This document shows, one piece after another, positions 46,501 to 58,500 of a DNA stretch of 64,000 nucleotides (within the stretch, counting starts at the first letter, position 1; each line of letters opens with the position of its first letter). Position numbers and translations under genes: made by a program. This DNA is from Undaria pinnatifida. Taxonomy: Eukaryota > Sar > Phaeophyceae > Laminariales > Alariaceae. The stretch covers positions 4,173,124-4,237,123 of the forward strand of contig JABAKD010000006.1 of the NCBI GenBank assembly GCA_012845835.1, read 5' to 3'. The notes under the pieces are model-generated. The model had not been told where the DNA came from. It ran no database searches and saw only the letters and a list, made by a program, of their open reading frames with translations.

Positions 46501-49500
46501 GGGGCTCTAAAGGGGTTAAAGGCATTCGAAGGAACTGTTCGGGTGATATGTTGAGCTCCCCTCGGAGCATGCGTGCTTCGATGATGGAAGGTGTACCACT
46601 TTTTTTTTCTGAGGTTTCCTAAAATTGGGAGCTTATAAGACCTCTCTCTCAAAAAACTATTTCAAAATGGAGAAAAAGTACACTGCTATACGACACCGGA
46701 TGAAAAATCCCATGGCCGACGAGGCATAGAACGAGAAATTATGCGGAAAAAAATATCCCATTATTTCCCAACGATTTTGGGATGATAGGGAGACCCGTCG
46801 TTCAGAAACCACTTTCGCCAAAAAAAGGTATACCTCAATCGTAGCACGCGTCCTCCTGCCAGGCACATACCTCATGCTAGGAGCTCAGAAACTTCTGCTG
46901 TACGCCGCTACCGTGCGGGATGACCCGGCGGCGATATATCCCATAGTACCTTCGGTGACACAAGCGACATTGACGCATAACGCATGCTATATGTATGGTG
47001 GTTCACCCAATCAGTTGTTCTGACGCTGCCCCACAAGTGATGGCCTCTTATGTTATGGTATTTGCCTGTGAGCCTAACAAGGCGTAATATATGGGATACG
47101 GCTGGATATAAAAGAGTTTCACGTGCCTTTGGAGGCATGTGCGTATAAGAAAACGGGGATGAATGCTTTTGCCTCGCGGAATTGAACGCTGTTCAGTTCG
47201 TCCGTGGCGATTGTGGAACAAATACAAGAGCTTATCTAGTACAAGTGAGTGACCAACGTGGAACCTGTCTAGTAGAGAAACCCGCAAAGGGTGGCCTGTG
47301 TCTTGAAACAGCCCCTTAATCTTATGTTATAAGGCTTAGTTTGGGTAAGCTATGATGGGTTAACCTTTTGCAAGTGGCCGAACGGACTAATACCCCACTA
47401 ATACCTTAACAAATGGCGTCGTCGACAGACCATGTGTTTTGGGTCCTGGGTTCAAATCCCACATCCATCATGATGAACTTTTTCAGACTTTCCCCATGTC
47501 GAACTTGAAAAATACTCTCCCCGGTGTGCTCAGGAAGTGAAACGGCTTGGATAATTGACAGGTCCGCCCCTATATCCGGCCGACCTGCTATCCCGCCGTT
47601 TCATGGGGGGAGAGTGTTGTAAGGCTTGGTTTGGGTAAGCTATGGGTTAACCTTTTGCAAGTGGTCGAACGGGACTAATACCCCACTAACACCTTAACAC
47701 CTATTTAATGAAATAATTTCAAGGATGTCAGCCGTGAGTTCGACGAATTTCGGGTCGATACTCATCTTTGCAAGCTGCGTTGTTGGTACTTGTAATATAC
47801 TGTGTGGGTGAGCTTCTTATACATGGCGTCGTCGGCAGGGAAGTACGAAGCTAGATATACGGTAGGGGGAGGTTCACTTTTTGGAGGCGTTTTTTTTTAG
47901 CAGTGAGTGGCTCTCTCGCGGGGTCACTCGCGCGAGAGCGATCACTCTGTTCTTTCGCGGTCTATTAAAACAACGGTTTCATTTTTTTACGATACGAGAA
48001 TCCGCAAACGATACGGTTATAGGTACAACACGCTGCGCCAACACCAAAAAAATTGCCTACATATTCTTTTGTCAAGGGGTTAGGCACAGAGCCGCTTATG
48101 CGAGCGGCTCAAGCCCGCGGGAGCGAAAATGAGGGCATGTATCATAGCACCACCATAACATCCCCCCTACCTGCCGTAGCCTTGTTCTTGGACGCGTGCC
48201 ACGATAGAAGTATTAAGGTATACCTTTTTTTGGCAAAAATGGTTTCTGAATGACGGGGTTCCTTAACCCAAAATCGTCGAAAATACGCCCCATTGATTTT
48301 TGCATGATTCTCACTGAGTATATATATACCTAGGCCAACGGGAATTTTCATCCTGTTAGTGTAGCAGTTTTTGTTTTTCCCCCATCTAAAATCAGGTTTT
48401 TGGGGGTTAAGAAAAGGCGTGTATTAACCTCTTAAAGTGAGCAACCTCAGAAAAACAGGAGTGCGCCTCCATCGTACCACGCGTCTATTATTAATAACGC
48501 CTTTACAAATTCTGGAAACCCTTTTTTGGGACTATTTTACTCGAAGTTAGGATAGGGAGGGATTTTGGAGTTCTAAAGGGGGTTGAGGTATATATGCCAT
48601 TTTTTTTGGCAATATTTTCCCCTGAACGACGGGGCCCTTTTAACAAAAAATCGTGGGAGTATCATTCCTGTTCGGACTGATTCTACGATTGCCCCCCCCC
48701 AAAAACAAACAAACAGTGGTTTTCTTTAACGAGCGCTTCATGGCGCTGCTCGACACGACGAGGAAGGGATGCTATGAAGAACATAGCCTCATGCATTTAG
48801 TTGTTTGCAAGCGAAGGACTATCGAAAGATGACGGCGGGGTGGCAAGGGGCACCATATTTAAGGACATCCGGCCGGGAGTTGGTATCATAACCGGCGATT
48901 TCGTTAAAGAAAGCTTTGGGGGGGGGGGGGGGGGGTACCGCAAAAACGACTCTTCGGCAATGTGGTTTTTGGTATACCTAGGCCATTTATATATGGGCTT
49001 ATTCATTGGCTTGCACTCTCAATTTACAAAAAGTCAGTTTTTTGGTCGAGGCAGATATAAGGTGAGGGAATCTCTCAGACAAAAAAAAGAGGTGCACCTC
49101 TATGTATGCACCATGTGTCTTGGTAAGAAGAACGGTCCCTGTCCGGACGGAAAACGCCAGGGTGAGCGGACGAGGGTGTGTAATAGAGTCAGTATATCTG
49201 GCAATAGATTCGGTAAGATAGTCCGCAGAGTCATGGTCTATTGGCCACAAGAAGATTCTCATGAACGGAATATTCTAAGTGGAGCGGATGACCCGTAGAA
49301 TCTAGCTAGCTTATACCACAAGAGCGTTCTCGAAAATGGAACGTTCCTCCTCTGGACAAGATAGATAGAAGTAAGCGCGTTGAGCGCTCATGGGAATATA
49401 GAACACCTAAGAGAACGTTCCTAGTACGTTTCATAGGTAAAGGTCTAGAAGAGAGCACAGCAGCAATGCTGGGGTGAAGCGAACTCTGTGAGCTTCACCC

Positions 49501-52500
49501 CACCCCCGTGCTCCTTCTCCTTCTCCTCCTCCTCCTTCTCCTCTTCCTGTCTCCTCGAGCTTGTCATAGCTCAATGCCAATAATGAGAAATCTATAAAGA
49601 AGAACCGGCGCTGTCTCCACGCGAAGCTGATACCCCTGCGTCCTTTCCCTCCCACCTTCCGGCACTACGACACCTTCACAGGTGTCCTCGCCTGGTCAGC
49701 TCTCGGCAAGCGAAGCACCATAGACAACTTGCTGCGATATATAGAGGAGCACACCGCGTTTTTGTTATGAGGATCTCGTTCGCTTCTTGAGGAGCTAGCT
49801 CTATACCCTCACCCCCGCCCGAAAGTGTCGTTTTTTAGCAAAGCTGATAAAGCGCAACCCGATGCCAAACAGACCCGTCCATGGCTTGGTATACAAAAAA
49901 CTCAGAATACAGCAGTGGTGAAAATCTGTAACGAAATTCCGGTAATTTTGGGTTAACTAGGCTCGTCATCATTCAGAAACAAGAAAAAAACTGAAAATGG
50001 TTCCTGAGTTCTGGCCAAAGATTTCCTGAAAGGGCAACGCGAAGCCTTTCACCGTAATAAGTCTTTCTTCGCTTTCTACTATAAATCTGTAGAGGAAGTG
50101 GTAGTTCACTTTCTTGCCGGGTTCATTCAGGGCTGGTTTTCCTCTTTTATAATTTTTTTCTTGTTTGTTTTCCTTGTTTTTGTTCCATGTGAAAAAGATG
50201 AGAAAATGAATAACATTTACGAAAACCAATGAGTGAAGAGAAAAGAAAATACAAAAACAAAAACGCGTTTCGACAAGAAAATGGGCATCCAACAAACACC
50301 AACTCACTTGATAAACATGGGCATGGCGAACAAGATCGCGATCTTCATGACCCTCCAGTTCCTATTCACCCGGTTCAAGCGGCCTTCCACGAACAGCGAT
50401 CGATGCACCATCAGCTCCGACATAGATGAGGCCGACGCGGCCACGCTCGAGGCGTAGGTCATGAGCGCGGGGGCGTGGTTCTCGGGGGTCGGGAAGTACA
50501 CGACGACGACCCCCATGAGGTGCTTGGTTCGCCCCACCCCCCAAAGTTGGATGCCGTCGTTGGAATAGAGCGGGACGGTCATGGCCGTGTGGAAGAGCCG
50601 CCCCGCCTGGAACAGCCTGCTTTGCAACCAAACAGGGGTGGTTGTGTCACGTAATCACATTTCAGAGTAAATGCAACTTACGTATGGCGGGTAACTAGGA
50701 TTCTTCTGTTCTTTTTTTTAAAGGTGCGTACGCGTAATTGCGGCAAAAAAAACTGGGCGATGAGCGCGGAGGCGTTTATCTTCTGGGGTAGCGCAATACA
50801 CGCCTATGACCCCCGTGAGGTGCTTTTTTATCTCTACCTCCCACAGGTGGATGCCGTCGTTGGAACAGAGCGGGGCGGTCATGGCCATGTGGAAGAGAGC
50901 CGCGCCGCGTGGAACAGCCTGTTTCGCAACCAAGCAGGGACGGTCGCTATTACGGGATATGTTTCATACATTTATGCAACTACGTACGGGTAACCAGGGT
51001 TTTTCGGCCTTTTTTTTGGTTACGTACTAGTAATTACCGCAAAAAAACTGGGCGATGAGCGCGGAGGCGGGATTCTCGGGGGCCGGCAAGTACACGACGA
51101 CGGCCCCCATGAGGTTCTTGGTTGTCCTCACACCCAGCAGGGGGGTGGCGCTGTCGGAATAGAGCGGGGCGGTCATGGCCGTGGTGGAAAAGAGTGCCCA
51201 CGTGGAACACCCTGTTTTGCGTGATAGTCGGGCGATTCGGAACAGTCTCTCGGTTGGGTGGGTTTGATGGTCGGTCGTCGGAAACGTGCTACGACTGAGG
51301 GTACACTACAATTTTTTGGCAAAAGAAAACGAACCTCTGAAAAATGGCGGGGCTCGTACATCTGCAAGTCGCACCGAAATCCATAGACAGACTCGTTTTT
51401 GGGATATGATGGTTTTGTATGCCTAAAACCTAGGCCATGCTTGTTTTGGGCATCGGGCTTTACGCGTATTTTTTTTTTTTGTCATTCTTCTCAAAAATGG
51501 AGTTTGTTGGGGGCGAGGTATAGGGTAGTGTCCTGCCGACGACGCAATGTATAATAAGAGTAGCATTGAGAAAAAACTCACCCACGTAGTATATTACAAG
51601 TACCAACGACGCAGTTTGCAAAGATGAGAATCGACCCAAAATTCGTCGAACTCACGGCTGACGTCCTTAAAATAATTTTACAAAAAAAGCGTAGGGGAAT
51701 AAGAGGAGAGGAACTGTTACAGACACAGGCCACCCTTTGCAGGTCTCTCTGCCATGCAGGTTCCACGTTGGGTCACTCACTCGTTCTAGAAAAGCTTTTG
51801 CATTTGTTCACACGCCCACGGATTAGAACTGATCGCGTGCGAATCCGCGAAACGAAAGGATCATCCCATTCTCTTCTTTTCGCACATGCATTCAAAATCA
51901 TGTTAAAACCCTTAGTATCATTTCCAGATCTAGATATTGTTAGGCTTCCAGAGGTCCATAAATATCAATGCCATTATTGGCGCAATTGATATGCCAGGTA
52001 TCAGATTAAAAGAACAACACGAGAAGGCTTGAGGTCGCAACAAGGAGCATTTTTTGTTTTTTTTCTGGACCGCGCAGCGTAGCTTTTATCATGCCATTGT
52101 TGCGCAATTGATGTATCAAATTAAAAGAAAAAACACAACACGAGAAAAAGCTTAAGGTCGCAAAAATGATTTTTTTTGGGGGGGGGACGGGGGCGGCGCG
52201 CAGCGTAGCTTTTATCCTGCCATTATTATTGCGCAATTGATACATTAATATAATCAAACTACAAATAAAAAACACGAGGAAAAGCTTAAGGTCGCAAAAA
52301 AGATCATGCTTTTTTTGGGGGGGGAGAGGGCGCGGGGCGTAGCTTTCATCATGCAATCATTGCGCAATTGATGTGTATCAAGACGCACGATACGATATGG
52401 GTATACCTTTTTTTGGCAAAAATGGTTTCTGAATGACGGGGATCCTTAACCCAAAATCGTCGGAAAAAAAAAAAATAATGGGCCATTTTCGTTTTTGCCC

Positions 52501-55500
52501 GATTCTCGGCAGTGTTCCATGGTCATGGGAAGTTTTCATCCGGACCGGTACGTAGCAGTTTTATTCCACCGCAAGAGTCAGTTTTTGGGAGGGACATGTC
52601 TTAAGCTTCCGAAAATCGAGAAAATATTAGAAAAAAAAAAAGTGGAGCACCTCTATCGTAGCACGCGTCTCAAAAACAAAGCAAAACAAAACGTAAGGCC
52701 GCCAAGGAACAGGGGGGCTATTCGCGCGAGTGACCCCGAGCCCCGCCAAAAAAAAATGCCCGAAAGTTTTGCCCCGCTACCAACGGTCGTAACCTGGGTA
52801 TTCTTTCATGAAATCCTAGACGCCGCGTGCTGAGGTAGAGGGGTATATAATACCACATTTTGCCCCCCCCCCCCCCAAAAAAAAAAATCTCCTGAACCCG
52901 AAATCGTGGGAATGTCATTCTTGTCTTCGGAAGAACTGATTGTGTCCTCTACTACCCGGCGTCGCGTGCTACGATAGAGAGAGGAGGTGCCATGCACCAC
53001 TTGTGTTCTTTTTCTTTTCTTCACAGGAGAGGTTCCTCCCCTCAAATTTGGGAGCTTAAGATACTCTCTACCAAAAACTGTTTTTTTTTTGTTTGTTTCT
53101 TTTTGGTGGGGGAGAAGAAAAAAAAAAAAAAAAGTGCTTCGTATACTCGTACCGGATGAGAAGTCTCACAGTGGTTACCCTAGAGATACAAAAAACGACA
53201 ATCATGGGAAAAAATGGCTGATTTTTCCGACGATTTTGAGTCAAGGAGCCCCATCATTCATGAAAAAAATTCGCGAGAAAAAAAGTATACCTCTATCGTA
53301 GCGCCTGTCCCCACCAGATAGAACATGACATAGCTCGTGTTTTTGCATGGATTTCACCGGGTCGGATCACTTCTCGCGGGACGGATCGGGTCAGCGGACA
53401 GGTTGACCCGGCCCGACGTGATCATAGTTGAAAATGGTCCCGACCCGACCCAACCCAACCCGACCCGTGATACATCAAAAACCTCCTGATCCGACCTGAC
53501 TCGACTCGACTTAACTCGGCCCGCAATATTTTTAGAAATCTTCCGACCCGACCCCGCGGGTCGGTTCGTGGCCCGTGAAAGGCCATGGCATTTTCCGGTA
53601 GGTCGGGGGGGGAGGGGGAGGGGGAGTTCGACCAAAAGAATCGTTGGAATGTAGGCAGGCAATGCACTGCGGTCTGCGACCAAAACGCTACGGTATGGGG
53701 GTGACTTTTTGGGATCATTTTCTTTGTGCAGTGGCTCTGGGTCACTCGCGCGCGAGAGCGCGAGTGACCCCCCCCCCCCCCCCCCCTTCCCTGTTCCTTT
53801 TCCGGCCTTAAGCTTGCGTGCTGTTTCATTTAGCGACATGAATCCACGATGGAACGGTAAGCCAAGTAGCGCAAAAAGAAAAAAAAAACGCCTAGAATGT
53901 GTTTTTCGTCGTCGGCGAGGTAGGAGGACATGTTAATATATGTTAACGATCAAGGCTACGGTAGGGGGGGTACCCCCAATTTTCACTACCGGGTGAAAGC
54001 CAAAAAAGGGTATACCTCTAGATCAAGGCTACGGTAGGGGGGGTACCCCCAATTTTCACCACCGGGTGAAAGCCAAAAAGGGGTATACCTCTAGATCAAG
54101 GCCACGGTAGAGGGGGGTACCCCGAATTTTCACTACCGGGTGAAAGCCAAAAAAGGGTATACCTCTAGATCAAGGCTACGGTAGGGGGGGTACCCCCAAT
54201 TTTCACTACCGGGTCAAAGCCAAAAGGGTATACCTCTGATCAAGGCGACGGTAAGGGGGGTACCCCCAATTTTCACTCCCGGGTCAAAGCCAAAAAAGGG
54301 TATACCTCTAGATCAAGGCGACGGTAGGGGGGTACCCCCATTTTTCACTCCCGGGTCTAAGCCAAAAAAGGGTATGCGTCAGAGGTATAACCTTTTTTGG
54401 CTTAGACCCGGTAGTGAAAATTGGGGGTACCCCCCCTACCGTAGCCTTGATCAGAAGTATACCCTTTTTTGGATTTGACCCGGGAGTGAAATTTGGGAGT
54501 ACCCCCCCACTGTAGCCTTGATCTAGAGGTATACCCTTTTTTGGATTTGACACGGGAGTGAAAATTGGGGGTACCCCGCTACCGTCGCCTTGATCTAGAG
54601 GTATTCCCTTTTTTGGCTTTGACCCGGGAGTGAAAGTTGGGGGTACCCCCCCTACCGTAGCCTTGATCATCAACCAACTTTATTTTTTTATTTTTTTCAT
54701 TTTTTATCCTCCAGCGGATGGGGTGAAATAAAGCTTAAGCTCACCACACTTCCACGTATTTTCATACAGGTCGTGTATCGATTCAACTCAATTGCCTTCG
54801 CAATCCAGTTGGTTTGCTGGCGTGTCCTTCGGTTCCCACCATAGCGACAGCGCGAGCTGTCCCTATCCGTGGTCCTCATACTATCGCACTGTAAAAGTGG
54901 AAGCAACGAGGGTTTTACAGTCCGCGTGCAGGGTGGAAATGTCCTCAGAACTGCGGCCAAACCGACCCCACGCAAACACCAAATTCGAATGAAGCTCTCT
55001 CAAGGAGCTCTCGACGACTTAACGTGACACCCGCAAGAAGAGCGCCCTCTCCCTACATTGCTAGACAATCCAACCCCTGGCTCATCGCGGTCGTGTTAGT
55101 GTGCGTCGCGCAATGTGCATTTGAGCTCGACGACAACCCGCCAGCCAGCCAGGCAGCCAGCCAGGCAGCCAGCCAGGCAGCCAGCCAGGCAGCCAGCCAG
55201 CCAGGCAGCCAGGCAGCCAGCCAGGCAGCCAGCCAGGCAGCCAGGCAGCCAGCCAGCCAGGCAGCCAGCCAGGCAGCCAGCCAGCCTGCCAGCCAGCCTG
55301 CCAGCCAGCCTGCCAGCCAGCCTGCCTGCCAGCCAGCCAGATTTGATTGATGAACGTGACCCCAAAACATATTACTCTCGGTGTTTTGACCACTACTTCC
55401 TTGCGTGTGTGCCTACTCCTCCTGTGTATGCGTCCCAATCCTTAGGAAGATGATTGTTTGAATTCTCGGAAGTTGCTTCCCCTCGTCTTCAAAACCTCCA

Positions 55501-58500
55501 TTATGACATAAATATGCCAGCGGGGAGCGCATGCACACGGTGCGCGCAAGCGGAGTTCAGACTGGGAAAGGATTAGGCGAAACTGCATCTCCACAGCCAG
55601 GAATGTTTTGATCCGAAAGTGGTGTACCTCTATCGTTGCACATGTCATGTCATCATGGGGTTTCAATAAGAAGGTTGGCCTACCTTCTCCCTCCTGCGTT
55701 GAAAGACGGGTCCCCGGTAAGCGTCGAGATATTCACCACCCTCGCCTTCGCTGCCGCCCACGCGATGCCGGGTAGCCCGACCCCCCTTCCGTACGCCTCG
55801 CCGTGGTCGTCCCCCACAAATTGGCTCGTCTCCCAGTCCAGCGCCTCGTCCACCTTAATCAGCGTTGGGGTGATCAACATGGTGGATGGCAATTGCGTTG
55901 AATTGTTCTAAATACGTCAGCTCTGAGTTCGATAAACTTAGGGCCGATGCTCATCTTTGGAAGCTGCGTGACAAATCGGCCGCTCGTTTTTTACAAATAC
56001 TGAAGTAGTATACGTATTATCCTTTGAACATATATTAAACACTGGGTTGCATGCTGCATCGAACATCAAACCTTCTAGAATAGTAAACATTACAAGCCAG
56101 ATGATATAAAGGGATGTCTTATTGCTTCAATCGTCAGGTTTGTCCCTTTTGAGGATTTATAGTTTCCGCGCACATATTGAAATCTCCCGCCCCCCGCCCC
56201 CCCCCACTCCCCTCCCCCTCCCCTGACCCCTCTTGTTCATGAAAAACCCCAACCCTTCCCCCCCCCCCCCCAGTCCCCCCGTCCCCCGATCCCCCCCCCT
56301 TCCGCCTAGTTCGTCCAAACGCCCCACTCACAATCGAAATCGGCCAGAGTAATAAACACCTATAGGCAGTTGATATCACGTCATTATCTTTCTGACCATC
56401 CATGACGTAGTTTTCAATTCTTTTCCCCCCCACCCCCCCGCCCCCCTTCAACGCCCCCTCTTTTCCAACCACCCGCACGATCGCCTAGACCTAGCACCAC
56501 GCGTATAACAAGCCCCTACACATCTTTGATCTCACAGCCGAAGTGTATTTGAATATTATTTGAGACCTAAACCTGCTAAAAATTCCCCCCCCCCCCCTCT
56601 CGCTCTCCCTTACTCAAACGCCCCACCAAATATCGAAATCCGCCAGATTAATAAACACTTCACGCACAGGATATCACCTCATTATCTTTCGAGAGCCATC
56701 CATGCCGCTGCTTACCCCCCCCCCCCCGCCCCGAACGCCCCCTTCTTCCCCATCACCCGCACCATCGCCTAGACCTAGCACCACACGTAAAACGAACCCC
56801 TCACCTAAAACCCTTCCTCCCCCCCCCCCCCCCCCCCCCGCCCCCTCCCGCCCCCACCCCCCACTTCCCCCCCCCCCCCCCCCCAACCCATCCCAACCCC
56901 ACCCCCTCGAACACTCCACCCTCTCTCTACTCACTGATTGTACGACTTACCCCAGGATATACATGATAAACTGATGCATTATTTCCAAAACCGTCACATT
57001 TATCCCCTCAAAATAATGTATAGTTTCCACGCACATATTGAGCTGCCCCACACGCCCCCCCCCCGGCCCCAACCCCCCCCCCCCCCCCCCCCCAATAATA
57101 AACTGGTGCCAAAACCGTCAGATTTATCCCCTTGAAAGGATTTATAGCTTACAAGCACAAATTGCCCCCCCCTTCCCCCCCCCCCCTCCAAACCCGCTCG
57201 CTTTTGATCAAAACCAGGCCCCCACGTCCTTCAAAACTCCGCCCCCCCCCCACACCAGTTATTCGACTTACAAGATTCACTTGATAAAAGGATACATTTC
57301 CCTCCACAGCTGTCAGATTTTGTCCCCCTCAGAAACGGGTTTTATAGTTTCCGCGCACAGACTGACTAAAATCACCCTGTTGACCCTGATAGCTACACTG
57401 TAGTTGTAAGGGGAGTCGCCGACCTATATCCTTAATGAGGACACACAACTCGTAATGCGCGCGATCGGAGTATCACACACAGCTTGCAAAGATGAGTTTC
57501 GGCGAAATCTTCGATCTCACAGCTGGAGTGTATTTTCATTTTTTATAATATATATATATATATTGAAAATAAAAGTACACACCAGCTGTGAGATCGAGGA
57601 TTTTGCCGAAATTAATCTTTGCAAGCTGTGTGTGATACTCCGATCGCGCGTGTCACGGGTTGTGTGTTCTCATTAAGGACATAGGTCGGCGGCTCCCCTT
57701 GGAACTACAGTGTAGCTATCGGGGTCAACAGGGCGATATTAGTCGGTCTGTGCGCGGAAACTATGAAACCCGTTTTGAACATATATACCGGTAGACTATA
57801 TAAATGTCTCATATGTATGTTGCTATCATAACTTTTTTCAAGCATAAAATCAACTTCGCCTTGATTTTTTGTTATTATTTTAGTTGTATTTGGTATGGCT
57901 TTTCTAACCCTAACCCTAGCCCTAAACCTAACCCTTTTTTAATAGTATGGTATAGTAAACGCCATACAGACGAAGCGGTACGCAAAAAAAAAAATCATCA
58001 ATCAATCATCAAAAAAATCTCAAAATTTCATCGAAACAAACGGCCTCCCTGCACCAAGGAAATTTTCCCCAACGCTAGCTAACCTCGATCGGGACGAATC
58101 CGCAGAAGCGAACGAGGGTCTGCCCTGTCGAGTCATCCGGCACGAAGCACTCCCCACAGGCGATAAGATCGGTGCACATGACCTCCATCAGGTAGCGGAG
58201 GGCCGGGGCGATGGGGGCCTTTCGACGCGAAAAGCCTGCCGCAATGCTGCTGCCACCGGCAGCGCTAACATCGGTGCCGCCGACGAAAGGGGAAATTCGC
58301 GGCCTAGCCGCTGTGGCACGCCTGACGGACCCGTTCCCCCTTTTTGTCGCCCCATCTAGAGCCGACGTTCCCCTGCCGGTTCGCTCCCCTCCCCCCCTTT
58401 CTACATCCATTAGGTCCCTCTTGACCTCTCCAACTGAGCTTCTGCTGCGCTCACGGTTTGCAGGCAGCAACGCCGTTGCCGGCACTGCTTCCGTCGACCT

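Noticed and set aside
55024..55453. Gln/Pro/Ala/Ser-repeat or Trp/Leu/Ala-repeat proteins
   Set aside because: Artefacts of the CAGC/CAGG microsatellite, open on both strands at once.
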